This document shows, piece by piece, positions 52,095 to 61,331 of a stretch of 64,000 bases of DNA (position 1 is its first letter; every line of letters begins with the position of its first letter). The DNA comes from Streptomyces sp. DvalAA-43 (lineage in GTDB: Bacteria; Actinomycetota; Actinomycetes; Streptomycetales; Streptomycetaceae). The stretch lies in contig NZ_FMBW01000066.1 in the NCBI RefSeq assembly GCF_900091725.1, forward strand, positions 1 through 64,000. The letters are read 5' to 3'. The notes under the pieces are model-generated. The model was given only the letters and a program-made list of their open reading frames with translations. It was not told the DNA's origin and did no database searches. Made by a program: the position numbers and the translations under genes.

Positions 52095-55037
52095 ATGCGA
52101 CATCGACCACGCAGACGCCTGTCCCGAGCGACGGTGGCCTTCTGTACCCTGCTCGGCCTCCTGGCCTTCGGCCCGGCCTCTGCAACTGCCCTGTCCGGAA
52201 CGGAGATCGGGAATCGGGGCGCCACGGCCGACGCCGCCCGCCACGCCCTCGCGCCGTCCGCGGTCGCCACCGATGACGTACGGATCGAGGTGACGACCCC
52301 CGGCAACCTCTTCGACCCGGGCGTCCCGGCGACCTTCGGGGTGCTCTCCGCCCGTGACGGCACCGTGCCCTGGAGCGTCCGCGACTACCGGGGCCGGACC
52401 GTGCGCGGCGGCACCGCCGCGATCGACCCGGCCACCCGTGAAGGCGCCGTGGACGCCGGTGAACTGCCCCTCGGCTACTACACCTTGACGATCCGGGGCA
52501 CCGCCGCGGGCGGAGCGCCGGTCACCCGGACCGCCGGCTTCGCGGTGCAGCGTCCCGGCCCCGACCCGAAGCGCACCACCGACTCCTTCTTCGGAATCAA
52601 CCACCACTACCGCTCTGCCCCCGGCGACGCCTGGGACGACAGCACCGGACTCGCCGCCCGCGCCGGCGCCGACACCCTGCGCGTCGACTCCGCCTACTGG
52701 GGCACCGTCGAGCACCCCAAGGGCGAGTACCAGTGGCCCGAGGCCAGCGAACGCGTCACCGCGGACTTCGCTGCGCGCGGCCAGGACGGTCTGATGCTGC
52801 TGGGCTTGGGCAACTCCGACTACGGCAGCATCCCGAGCACCGACGAGGCGTACCGGGCGTTCGGGAAGTACGCCGGCCATGTCGCGGAGAAGGCCGCCGG
52901 CCGGATCGGGGCGCTGGAGGTCTGGAACGAGTACTACGGCGGTTTCTCCAGCGGGGTGTGCTCGCAGAGCGCGAAGTGCTACGCCAAGATGCTGGCCGCC
53001 GCGTACTCGGGGGTCAAGGCCGCCGACCCGAAGGTGACCGTGGTCGGAGCCTCGTCGTTCAAGGTGCCGCTGGACTGGTTCGAGGAACTGTTCCGGCTCG
53101 GCGGGCTCAAGCACATGGACGCGGTCTCCATCCACCCCTACCGCGCCCCGGGCACCCCCGAGGGCGTCGCACTCGACATCGACGGCCTCAAGCGGCTGAT
53201 GCGCCAGTACAACCACGGCAGGGAACTCCCCATCTGGATCACCGAGCAGGGCTGGACCTCCGCCGGGCGGGACGGCGTCGGCGTCGGCGAGCAGACCCAG
53301 GCGCAGAGCACCGCACGCGCCCTGCTGGAGGCCAGGGCCGCGGGCGTCGCCCGCTACTACTGGTACGACCTGGTCAACGACGGCAACGGGCCGGACAACG
53401 CGGAGCACAACTTCGGCCTGCTGCGCAGCTCGGGCCCGGAGGCCGACGGGCTCAACCCGAAGCCCGCCTATCTCGCCTACTCCACCGTCGCCCGCGAGCT
53501 GACCGGGGCGCGGTTCACCCGCCGCCTGCGCACCGGGGACGACGACCTCCACGCGTACGCGTTCAGGTCCGCGGCCGCCTCGCCCGGCGTCGGTGCGGTG
53601 ACCACGGCCCTGTGGAGCGGCGACCGCACCGGCAAGCCCGTGCGGGTGCGGACCGGGAAGCCGGTCACCGTGGTGGACATGCTCGGCTCGGAACGGGTGC
53701 TGGAGCCGGTGGACGGCTGGGTGTACCTGACGGCCACCGGCGCCCCGGTCTATCTCCGGGCCGCGGTGGACGAGGTCGAGGCGTCACCGCTGCTGTCGCT
53801 GTCCGCACCGGAGGACATCGCGGCGGGCGCGGACGTTCCGGTGACCGCCACGCTCGACAACCGTGCCACGGGCCGCGAGGACGGGGCGAAGACACGCCGA
53901 CGCACGGCCGTCTTCGAGATCGAGGGCGAGAAGGTCACCGTCTCGGCGGCACCCGGCCGACGGGGCCGCGCCGTCCTGAAGGTCCCGGCCGGGGACACGC
54001 CCGGAAGCCGCGGTCTGGCCGCGGCGGTCACCCTCGACGGGAAGCGGGCCGGTGCGGTCGCGTCCGGCACGGAGGTGACGACGGAGCCGGTGACGGTCGA
54101 CGTGTCCCCGGAGATGTCGGTGAAGGGCTCCGTCCGCACCGACCGGCTGGCGGTGACCGTCACCAACCACTCGCCGGACGACCCGGTCGGGGTGACGGGG
54201 ATCGGCTGGTCCTTCGGCGACACCTCCGGAACGATCACGGGCCGGGACGTCGCCGACGGCGGCACCGTCCCACCGCTCGCCTCCCGCACCTTCCGCGCCA
54301 CCGTCGAGGGAGCCTCCGCCTACGCGGTCGAGCCGGTCCGGGTGAGCGCCGGGCTCGCGGACGGACGCACCGTGCGCGACAGCGACTCCTTCGGCTTCAG
54401 CCCGATCACCAGGGCGACCCCGCATCTGGTGGACGGCAGGCTCACCGGCCTGGGGAACGTCCCGAAGGTGGACCTCTCCGAGGTCGGCACGTACAACGGC
54501 ATCGAGCCCTCCGTCGCCGACGGCGACCTCTGGGCGACCTGGGACGACAAGAACCTCTACGTGTCCGCGGTCGTCCGGGAGAAGGACCACCGGACGGCAC
54601 GGAAGGTGGCCTGGCTGCCCGCCGGTGACAGCATCGGCATCGGGGTGCAGCCGGGCAAGCCGGGGGAGGGGCTGGGGCGTTGGGGCGCCGACTGGTACAT
54701 GCTCTACGCCGGTGACACCGTGACCCAGGGGCCGGGTGTCTTCGTCGAATCGCTGCCGAAGGACTACCCCGTGGGTCCCGTGCCGGGAGCCGATGTCCGG
54801 GTGGCCCGCGACGAGGCGGCCGGGACGACGACCTACCTGGTCGCCGTCCCGTGGAAGCGGATCGCCCCGCTGTCGCCCGCGAACCCCTCGTTCTCGATGA
54901 CCCTGACGGTCAACAAGAACGACGGCGTGCAGCGGGACAACTACCGCTCGCTCGGTCTGGACGGATGGCAGACGTGGGGCGACGGGCTCAACAACTGGAA
55001 GCTGGTGCGCTACCAGCGGGTACAGCTGACCCGCTGA
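52095..55037 (+). CDS. Large secreted glycosyl hydrolase (GH39/GH-A clan) with CBM9-like domain
   Basis: A 980-residue secreted enzyme with a signal peptide (TVAFCTLLGLLAFGPASA). A beta-sandwich N-domain is followed by a clan GH-A TIM barrel from about residue 165. The proton donor Glu279 lies in EVWNEYYGG and the nucleophile Glu384 in ITEQGW. Further beta domains follow, and the C-terminal 200 residues (DDKNLYVSAVV, DSIGIGVQPG) resemble a CBM9-like carbohydrate-binding module. ATG 52095 has GGGAG nine bases upstream. Probable control by the divergent LacI regulator. Exact glycan substrate unknown. Confidence 0.85.
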   Translation: MRHRPRRRLSRATVAFCTLLGLLAFGPASATALSGTEIGNRGATADAARHALAPSAVATDDVRIEVTTPGNLFDPGVPATFGVLSARDGTVPWSVRDYRGRTVRGGTAAIDPATREGAVDAGELPLGYYTLTIRGTAAGGAPVTRTAGFAVQRPGPDPKRTTDSFFGINHHYRSAPGDAWDDSTGLAARAGADTLRVDSAYWGTVEHPKGEYQWPEASERVTADFAARGQDGLMLLGLGNSDYGSIPSTDEAYRAFGKYAGHVAEKAAGRIGALEVWNEYYGGFSSGVCSQSAKCYAKMLAAAYSGVKAADPKVTVVGASSFKVPLDWFEELFRLGGLKHMDAVSIHPYRAPGTPEGVALDIDGLKRLMRQYNHGRELPIWITEQGWTSAGRDGVGVGEQTQAQSTARALLEARAAGVARYYWYDLVNDGNGPDNAEHNFGLLRSSGPEADGLNPKPAYLAYSTVARELTGARFTRRLRTGDDDLHAYAFRSAAASPGVGAVTTALWSGDRTGKPVRVRTGKPVTVVDMLGSERVLEPVDGWVYLTATGAPVYLRAAVDEVEASPLLSLSAPEDIAAGADVPVTATLDNRATGREDGAKTRRRTAVFEIEGEKVTVSAAPGRRGRAVLKVPAGDTPGSRGLAAAVTLDGKRAGAVASGTEVTTEPVTVDVSPEMSVKGSVRTDRLAVTVTNHSPDDPVGVTGIGWSFGDTSGTITGRDVADGGTVPPLASRTFRATVEGASAYAVEPVRVSAGLADGRTVRDSDSFGFSPITRATPHLVDGRLTGLGNVPKVDLSEVGTYNGIEPSVADGDLWATWDDKNLYVSAVVREKDHRTARKVAWLPAGDSIGIGVQPGKPGEGLGRWGADWYMLYAGDTVTQGPGVFVESLPKDYPVGPVPGADVRVARDEAAGTTTYLVAVPWKRIAPLSPANPSFSMTLTVNKNDGVQRDNYRSLGLDGWQTWGDGLNNWKLVRYQRVQLTR

Positions 55038-55137
55038 CCTGCTCGCGGGCCGGTGGGCCCCACGACACCCGGCGCCCACCGGCCACCGCTCACGACATCC
55101 GTGACCTCCACCATCGACAGCGAGAGGGCGAACCACC

Positions 55138-56826
55138 ATGACGCACACCCCCATCGACGCCGGCGCCACGCCGGGCTCCGGGCGCCCGCCCCGCGACCGG
55201 CCGGATTCACGACGTCGTCCGCTCCTCACCCGCGTTCCGGCTCTCGCTCTCGCGCCGGTCCTGGCGGTGTCCCTGATCGTGGGCCTTCCCCCATCCGCCC
55301 CCGCCGCGACGCACACCCTCTCCGTCACCTCCCCGAGCCTGATCTTCCAACGGGGCCAGGGCGTCGTGGAGTTCGGCTCGTCGGCGGCCTCGGTCTCCTG
55401 GACGGTCAGCGACGAGCAGGGCACCCGGGTACGCGGCGGCACCAGCTGGCTCTCCGGCGGGAAGGCCACCATTCCCGTCGCCGACCTCGCCCCCGGCTAC
55501 TTCCAACTCTCCCTGCACGCGGGCTCCGCCACCGATCCGACCGACCTGCACACCTCGTTCGCCGTCATCGAACCGGTGCCGGACAGCGCGGTCGGCCCGG
55601 CCTCACCGTTCGGCGCCGCCGTCCACATCGGCCGTACGGGCTGGGGCCTGAACGTGCTGGACGAGGCGCGGAAGGCAGGCATCGCGCACATCCGCGAGGA
55701 CGCCTGGTGGGACCGGTTCGAGACCACGAAGGGCAGCTACACCTTCCCGGCCGCGTTCTCCACCGAGATGGCACACGTCCGCGCCCTGGGCATCACCCCG
55801 CTGATCATCGCGAACGGCGCCAACCCCCTGTACGACAAGGGCCGTACGCCGAGCGGCCCCGAGGGCGTCGCCGCCTTCGGCGCGTTCGCCGGGGCGCTGC
55901 TGAAGCACTACGGCCAGAGCGACGTCGAGGTGCTCAACGAGTACAACGCGGGCACGTTCAACAACAGCGCCTGCGGGCGGAGCGCCGCCTGTTACCTCGA
56001 CGTGCTCAAAGGCGTCAACCAGGCCGCGAAGGCCGCGGTGCCGGGCGCCTCGGTCGTCGGGCCAGCCACCATAGGGATCGGCAACTGCGTCCACGCGGAC
56101 GGCACCAAGTGCTTCGCACCGGACCTCATCGACCGCGGCGGGCTGAAAGAGATGGACGCCTACAGCGTCCACCCCTACCACTACCCCGGCGGACCGGAAT
56201 GGCTGCGCGGCTCCGGCGACACCATCGCGGGCCTGCGGGAGCGGATCCGCGCCGCCAACGGGGGCAAGGACAAGCCGATCGTCCTCAGCGAGATGGGCTG
56301 GCCCACCGACACCGGCCACGGCACCACCGAGCGCCAGCAGGCCGACAACCTGATCCGGCTCTACGCCATAGGCCTCGCCAACGGTGTGTCCCGGGTCTAC
56401 TGGTACGACCTGGTCGACGACGGCAGCGACCCCGCCGAGAAGGAACAGAACTTCGGCATGCTCCGGCAGCCGGTGACCGCCACCGCCGCGAACCCGGTCG
56501 CGGTCACCGCCAACGCCCCGAAACCGGCCGCGGTCGCCCAGGCCGTGGCGGCCCGGATGCTCGGCGGCAAGACGTACGCCGGCGACGACGGCGTGGCCGC
56601 ACCGGCCTACTCCGTCCGCTTCACCGGCGGCGTCACGACCCGCGTGGTGTGGGCGACCACCGCCCGTGACCTCACGGTCTCGGCGACCGGCCCGGTCACG
56701 CTGGTCGACTCCTGGGGCCGACGCACCGTCGAACAGCCGACGAACGGCCGCCTCACCCTGGAGGCCGGACCGTCCCCGGTGTTCGTCGAGGGCCCCGTCA
56801 CCGGCGTCGGAGCGGCGACGCCGTAA
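55138..56826 (+). CDS. Secreted glycosyl hydrolase, shorter paralog
   Basis: A 562-residue paralog of the previous protein, lacking the C-terminal CBM9-like module. A Tat-or-Sec leader with RRRPLL precedes a hydrophobic stretch. The barrel holds the donor Glu268 in EVLNEYNAG and nucleophile Glu385 in LSEMGW. The N-terminal beta domain of both proteins shares a WSV/WTV-x-D...RVRGG pattern. It follows the first gene by 100 bases and is probably in the same transcript. The pair may act on different parts of one polysaccharide. Confidence 0.85.
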   Translation: MTHTPIDAGATPGSGRPPRDRPDSRRRPLLTRVPALALAPVLAVSLIVGLPPSAPAATHTLSVTSPSLIFQRGQGVVEFGSSAASVSWTVSDEQGTRVRGGTSWLSGGKATIPVADLAPGYFQLSLHAGSATDPTDLHTSFAVIEPVPDSAVGPASPFGAAVHIGRTGWGLNVLDEARKAGIAHIREDAWWDRFETTKGSYTFPAAFSTEMAHVRALGITPLIIANGANPLYDKGRTPSGPEGVAAFGAFAGALLKHYGQSDVEVLNEYNAGTFNNSACGRSAACYLDVLKGVNQAAKAAVPGASVVGPATIGIGNCVHADGTKCFAPDLIDRGGLKEMDAYSVHPYHYPGGPEWLRGSGDTIAGLRERIRAANGGKDKPIVLSEMGWPTDTGHGTTERQQADNLIRLYAIGLANGVSRVYWYDLVDDGSDPAEKEQNFGMLRQPVTATAANPVAVTANAPKPAAVAQAVAARMLGGKTYAGDDGVAAPAYSVRFTGGVTTRVVWATTARDLTVSATGPVTLVDSWGRRTVEQPTNGRLTLEAGPSPVFVEGPVTGVGAATP

Positions 56827-56926
56827 GGAGGCCGGCCGGGAAAACGGGTCGACGGGCGGGTGCCGGGCGCGCTGTGATGGCCGGCACTGCCCGCCGCACG
56901 GAGCGGGCCGGAGGCAGGAGCCGTTC

Positions 56927-57820
56927 TTGACCGCCGAGCCGACGGTGGACATCCACCCCGCGATCGACACCGCGCTCGTCAGACGTCTGGTCGAGACGCA
57001 GTTCCCCCAGTGGGCCGGGCTGCCGCTGAAGCGGCTGGAACGGGCAGGCTCCGACCATGTGATCCACCGGCTCGGCGAGGAACTGTCCGTCCGGCTGCCC
57101 CGCCATCGCGGGGCGGCCGGACAGGCCGGCAAGGAGTCCACCTGGCTGCCCCGGCTCGCCCCGGGCCTGCCGCTGGCCGTCCCGGTTCCGATGGAGGTGG
57201 GGGAGCCGGCCTTCGGCTACCCGTGGCCCTGGGCGGTGTCCCGCTGGCTGGACGGCGAGGTGGCGACGGTGGCGGCCCTGGCGGACTCGGTGGACGCCGC
57301 CGTCGAGCTGGCGGGGTTCCTGGTCGCGCTCCAGCGGCTCCCGCCCGCCGAGGACCGCGAGGGACTGACCGCGGAGTCGCTGGCCGACCGGGACGGTGCG
57401 ACGCGGGCCGCCATCGCGGAGGTCGACGGCACCTTCGACTCGGTGGCCATGACCGAGCTGTGGGAGGCGGCGCTCGACGCGCCCGGCTGGGACCGCCCCC
57501 CGGTCTGGTACCACGGTGATCTCCACACCGGAAACCTGCTGACCGGCGTCGGCCGCCTCAGCGCGGTCATCGACTTCGGTGAACTCGGCATCGGCGATCC
57601 GGCCTGCGACCTGACCATCGCCTTCACTCTCATGTCCGCCCGTTGCCGGACCGTCTTCCGTGAGGCGCTGGGCGTGGACGACGCCACCTGGACCAGGGGG
57701 CGGGGTTGGGCGCTGGCCACCGGGCTGAACGCCTACACCTCATACGCCGACGACCCCCGGGTCGCCGCGCAGACCACCCGCCAGATCAACGAGGCGCTTG
57801 TTCGACAGCACACCGCCTGA
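56927..57820 (+). CDS. Aminoglycoside-phosphotransferase-family kinase
   Basis: A 297-residue APH/choline-kinase fold protein. The catalytic loop is VWYHGDLHTGNLL near residue 200 and the metal-binding Asp is in AVIDFGELGIGDPACDL. TTG 56927 is chosen because AGGAG lies six bases before it; a GTG at 56945 has no ribosome site. The gene could phosphorylate a sugar, amino sugar or small antibiotic; no resistance claim can be made. It stands alone before a bidirectional terminator. Confidence 0.85.
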   Translation: MTAEPTVDIHPAIDTALVRRLVETQFPQWAGLPLKRLERAGSDHVIHRLGEELSVRLPRHRGAAGQAGKESTWLPRLAPGLPLAVPVPMEVGEPAFGYPWPWAVSRWLDGEVATVAALADSVDAAVELAGFLVALQRLPPAEDREGLTAESLADRDGATRAAIAEVDGTFDSVAMTELWEAALDAPGWDRPPVWYHGDLHTGNLLTGVGRLSAVIDFGELGIGDPACDLTIAFTLMSARCRTVFREALGVDDATWTRGRGWALATGLNAYTSYADDPRVAAQTTRQINEALVRQHTA

Positions 57821-57831
57821 CGATTCCCACG

Positions 57832-57866
57832 GCCCGGGGCGGGACCCATCGGGACCCGCCCCGGGC
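57832..57866. terminator. Bidirectional terminator between the APH-like and LPMO genes
   Basis: A perfect 12-bp stem, GCCCGGGGCGGG with its complement, closes an 11-base loop between convergent genes. Confidence 0.75.
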
Positions 57867-57890
57867 AGGGAATCCGGCCGCCGGCCGGAC

Positions 57891-58481
57891 TCAGAAGGTG
57901 ACGTCCGAACAGGCATAGAACGCGTTGCCGGTGTCGGCGATCGTCCACACGCCCAGGATCAGGTGCTTGCCCGACTTCTGCGGCAGAACCCCGGAATGGG
58001 TCACGGTGGATCCCGGGAGACGGCCGCCGAAGGGCACGGTCAGGAACGGCTGCGGCTCCAGATCGGCCCGGGTGAGGGGCTTGGTGGGGTCGTAGCCGTC
58101 CTTGGTGATGTAGTAGCGGAAGTCGGTCGTGGCGTGCCGGGCCTCGATCCGCCAGCGGAAGGTGTAGCTCTGTCCGCCGGTGACCTGTGTCGCGGGCCAG
58201 GCACCGCCGCGCGGGTCGTCGAGCTCGGAGAACCGGCCGTTGCCGCCGGCGCAGATGGTGCCGTCGACCGGGCCGCGGGCGGGGAAGCCCTTCGGGCCCT
58301 CGACGCTCGGCGGCTCCCACTGGATCTGGCCGCAGTTGCGGACGGTGCCGTTGCCGCAGAGCTGCTGACGGCTGATGGGTGCGTCGGTGTAGCCATGGCC
58401 CTGGGCGCTGCCGGTGGTGACGAGGAGGGAGGCTCCGGCGATCCCGAGGCCGAGAACGAACGAGGTGATCCTTCTGCGCAT
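57891..58481 (-). CDS. Secreted lytic polysaccharide monooxygenase (AA10)
   Basis: A 196-residue copper enzyme that oxidatively cleaves crystalline chitin or cellulose. The signal peptide covers residues 1-28, leaving the mature N-terminal His29 (HGYTDAPISR) that forms the histidine brace. The second His is in EARHATTDFRYYITKDGYD. The size and the absence of extra domains fit small streptomycete CHB/AA10 proteins. ATG 58481 follows AGGAGAG. A DasR-like palindrome upstream supports control by chitin/GlcNAc metabolism. Confidence 0.93.
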   Translation of the reverse strand: MRRRITSFVLGLGIAGASLLVTTGSAQGHGYTDAPISRQQLCGNGTVRNCGQIQWEPPSVEGPKGFPARGPVDGTICAGGNGRFSELDDPRGGAWPATQVTGGQSYTFRWRIEARHATTDFRYYITKDGYDPTKPLTRADLEPQPFLTVPFGGRLPGSTVTHSGVLPQKSGKHLILGVWTIADTGNAFYACSDVTF

Positions 58482-58545
58482 GCTTCTCTCCTGAGGGAGG
58501 TGTGGGGGCGCTGCGAGGCGAGTGGGGAGGGCGCGCTCCAACCCA

Positions 58546-58561
58546 CTAGGTCTAGACCAAC
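58546..58561. promoter_or_regulatory. DasR-like (dre) site upstream of the LPMO gene
   Basis: The sequence CTAGGTCTAGACCAAC contains the perfect palindromic core GGTCTAGACC of the dre consensus. It also resembles the TGGTCTAGACC repeat of streptomycete chitinase promoters. It lies about 65 bases before the LPMO start. Confidence 0.7.
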
Positions 58562-58738
58562 TTCGAGACTAGTCAGGTGAATTGGTCATGTCCATACCAG
58601 TAATGCGCCGCTGCGTAACCGATCGGTAACCAGATCGATCGGGTCCGGGAGTGCCGCCGACGCAGTGCTTTGCCGGACAAAGCAGGCGTAGGCTGACTAA
58701 AGCGCCTGTGCACCGCGAGTGAGCGATGGAGGCGGCCC

Positions 58739-60229
58739 ATGACCGACCCGCACGGCTTCCTCAAATTCCCCCGCCGCCCTGTCCCGGCGCGCCCCGTCGA
58801 GGAACGGCTCCGCGACTGGAACGAGGTCTACGCGGGACAGGCGACGCTCCCCCTCGTCTCCGAGCAGGCCGGGCGCTGCATGGACTGCGGCATACCGTTC
58901 TGCCACAGCGGCTGCCCGCTGGGAAACCTCATCCCCGAGTGGAACGCCTACGCGAGGCGCGCGGACTGGCGGGCCGCCGCCGAGCGGCTGCACGCGACGA
59001 ACAACTTCCCGGAGTTCACCGGACGACTGTGTCCGGCCCCGTGCGAGGACGCCTGCGTGCTGACCATCAACGCCGACCCGGTGACCATCAAGAACGTCGA
59101 GCAGGCCATCGCCGACCAGAGCTGGGAACGCGGGTACGCGTCACCGCGGCCGCCCGAGCGGCTCAGCGGGAAGACCGTCGCCGTCGTCGGCTCCGGGCCG
59201 GCCGGACTGGCCGCGGCGCAGCAGCTCACGAGAATCGGCCATACCGTCGCCGTCTACGAGCGTGCCGACCGCATCGGCGGACTGCTCCGCTACGGCATCC
59301 CCGCGTTCAAGATGGAGAAATGCCACCTGGACCGCCGCATCGAGCAGATGCGGGCGGAAGGCACCGTCTTCCGCACGGGCGTGGACATCGGCAGCGACCT
59401 CGACGCCGCCGAGCTCGCCGAGCGCCACGACGCGGTCGTCGTCGCCGTCGGCGCGCGAGGACAGCGGGAGTTGCCCGTCCCCGGTCGCGAGCTGCGCGGC
59501 ATCCATCAGGCCATGGACTATCTGACCCTGGCCAACCGGGTCACCGAGGGCGACTTCGAGACATCCGCCGTCACCGCCGAGGGCAAGCGCGTGGTGATCA
59601 TCGGGGGTGGGGACACCGGCTCGGACTGCATGGGGACCGCGTTGCGCCAAGGGGCCTCCTCCGTCGTGCAGTTGGACATCAATCCGGAGCCCGGCGACAC
59701 CCGGCGGGACGGCGAGCCCTGGCCCGTGTACCCGAAGGTCTATCGGATATCCCACGCCCACGAGGAGGCCCGGGGACGCGAGGGCGCGGATCCGCGGGTC
59801 TTCGCCTCGGCCACCCTCCGCTTCGAAGGCGACCCGACCGGGCAGGTGCAGGCGTTGCGCCTCGCGGAAGTGGAGCCCGAGGGCAGGAGGCCACGCCCGG
59901 GGACCGAGCGGGGGATCCCGGCGGATCTGGTCCTGCTCGCCCTTGGCTTCCACGGCCCGGAACAGGGCACGGGGCTGATGCGACAGCTCGGACTCAGGCT
60001 GGACGACCGGGGAAACTTCGCCCGGGACGACGGCTTCGGGGCCCGGACGGCGGAGCGCACCCGGCCGGACGGGATCTTCATCGCCGGTGACGCGGGCCGC
60101 GGCCAGTCCCTCGTGGTGTGGGCCATCGCGGAGGGACGGTCGGCCGCCGCCGCGACGGACCGCTACCTGAGCGGCTCCACCGTCCTCCCGGCCCCCATCG
60201 CACCGCAGGACCGGCCTCTGGTGGCCTGA
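58739..60229 (+). CDS. gltD: Glutamate synthase small subunit
   Basis: A 496-residue NADPH-oxidising subunit of glutamate synthase. Two N-terminal Cys clusters for 4Fe-4S centres are visible: GRCMDCGIPFCHSGCPLGN near residue 44 and GRLCPAPCEDACVL near 96. The FAD fold follows as VAVVGSGPAGLAAAQQL near 148 and the NADPH fold as VVIIGGGDTGSDC near 288. Near the C-terminus DGIFIAGDAGRGQSLVVWAI contacts FAD. ATG 58739 has GGAGG six bases upstream. No gltB lies beside it, so it must work with a distant large subunit or act as a separate oxidoreductase. Confidence 0.93.
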   Translation: MTDPHGFLKFPRRPVPARPVEERLRDWNEVYAGQATLPLVSEQAGRCMDCGIPFCHSGCPLGNLIPEWNAYARRADWRAAAERLHATNNFPEFTGRLCPAPCEDACVLTINADPVTIKNVEQAIADQSWERGYASPRPPERLSGKTVAVVGSGPAGLAAAQQLTRIGHTVAVYERADRIGGLLRYGIPAFKMEKCHLDRRIEQMRAEGTVFRTGVDIGSDLDAAELAERHDAVVVAVGARGQRELPVPGRELRGIHQAMDYLTLANRVTEGDFETSAVTAEGKRVVIIGGGDTGSDCMGTALRQGASSVVQLDINPEPGDTRRDGEPWPVYPKVYRISHAHEEARGREGADPRVFASATLRFEGDPTGQVQALRLAEVEPEGRRPRPGTERGIPADLVLLALGFHGPEQGTGLMRQLGLRLDDRGNFARDDGFGARTAERTRPDGIFIAGDAGRGQSLVVWAIAEGRSAAAATDRYLSGSTVLPAPIAPQDRPLVA

Positions 60230-60298
60230 GCGTCCGACCGCGCGGATCCGCCCGGGTGTCGAACGGCCGACGTCAATGCGCCATCCTCGCCCCGTATT

Positions 60299-60937
60299 TC
60301 AGGCGTGTCCGTCGCGCGGCACACCGTTGGCGGCCGCGCATACGGACCTCAGGGCGACGTCCAGCGCCGCCGCATGCAGTTCGTCGAGGCTCCTGTCGCG
60401 GCCCACGCGTCCCGCCGAGACGGCCAGAGCGGTGCGGCAGAGCGTGACGGAGCGCCGGTACGGCGCCGCGTCGGCGACGGCCCGGACGAGCGCCTCGTTG
60501 AGGTGGTCGATCTCCTCGCGTGCCTCGTCGAGGTCGGGACGGTCGGTGGGCGCCTCGCCCGGATGGTCCCGCCACAGCCGGTGCAAGCCGCGCTGCACCT
60601 TCTTGTTCGCCTCGATCTGGTCCCTGAAGACCAGCCTGGTCAGGCGTGGGTCCGCGCCGAGCTTCCTGGCCTGTCCGGCGGCGGAGTCCAGCACCCGTTG
60701 TTCCCTGGCGGGGTCGTCGACCGGCTCTCCGGCGCCCCACTTGGCCGCGGCGACCAGGTCTCCGGTGGCGATGCGCCGGGCGGAGATCTCGGCGACGGAG
60801 AACAGGGGAGGCCGCTGGGACGGACCGCCGGTACGCGTCGCGGCCGTGGCGGGCGGGACGGCGGCCGCTCCGACGAGCAGTACCGCCGTGGTCACCGTAC
60901 TGGTCGGCAAATGGCGCGGCAGCGGGGTCCGTTGCAC
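60299..60937 (-). CDS. Secreted chorismate mutase (AroQ-gamma type)
   Basis: A 212-residue protein with a signal peptide (VTTAVLLVGAAAVPPATAA) and an all-helical secreted chorismate mutase domain, as in Mycobacterium tuberculosis Rv1885c. Features are VAAAKWGAGEPVDDPAREQ, VFRDQIEANKKVQRGLH and DRSLDELHAAALDVAL. It converts chorismate to prephenate outside the cytoplasm, where its role is unclear. GTG 60937 has AAGGAA five bases upstream. Confidence 0.88.
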   Translation of the reverse strand: MQRTPLPRHLPTSTVTTAVLLVGAAAVPPATAATRTGGPSQRPPLFSVAEISARRIATGDLVAAAKWGAGEPVDDPAREQRVLDSAAGQARKLGADPRLTRLVFRDQIEANKKVQRGLHRLWRDHPGEAPTDRPDLDEAREEIDHLNEALVRAVADAAPYRRSVTLCRTALAVSAGRVGRDRSLDELHAAALDVALRSVCAAANGVPRDGHA

Positions 60938-61331
60938 AGGGATTCCTTGTCGATCCGGAGCGGCGTTCGAGGGAAATCGAAAATACTTTCCGGTATTACT
61001 AGTAATTCATATTCACGGCGGGCTGAAGGATTCGGGAGTCATCCGCCATTTTCTCCAGGATCGCCGCAGCGTATCGCTACGAGGCTTGAATTCGACGGTT
61101 GGGCCCGCTGGTAGGGGAAAAGTAAGGAGGGCGGGCCACGAGACGGCACTCGGGTCCGCAGGGCCCATCAGACGGTCCGCATCACACTCCAGCCCACATT
61201 CTCCGCGCGTGACAGGCGACGAACGGTGTGCCGGTCGTGTGTATCCACAGGTAGTAGTCAGTTTCTCCTTCACGGTCTGTGCGCCCATCTGTGCATCGCT
61301 CCGTGCTGGTTCCTTCGTAAAGGTGCTGCGA
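60938..61331. other. 394-bp divergent promoter region
   Basis: No gene is seen between the chorismate mutase and the hydroxylase. The segment 60980-61015 is AT-rich and holds a perfect 12-bp palindrome, ATTACTAGTAAT, at 60995-61006, a possible operator. The rest shows no recognisable RNA element. Confidence 0.45.

Noticed and set aside
56927..57820. Aminoglycoside resistance gene
   Set aside because: Only the general APH/choline-kinase fold is visible; many such kinases act on metabolites, so no resistance call is supported.
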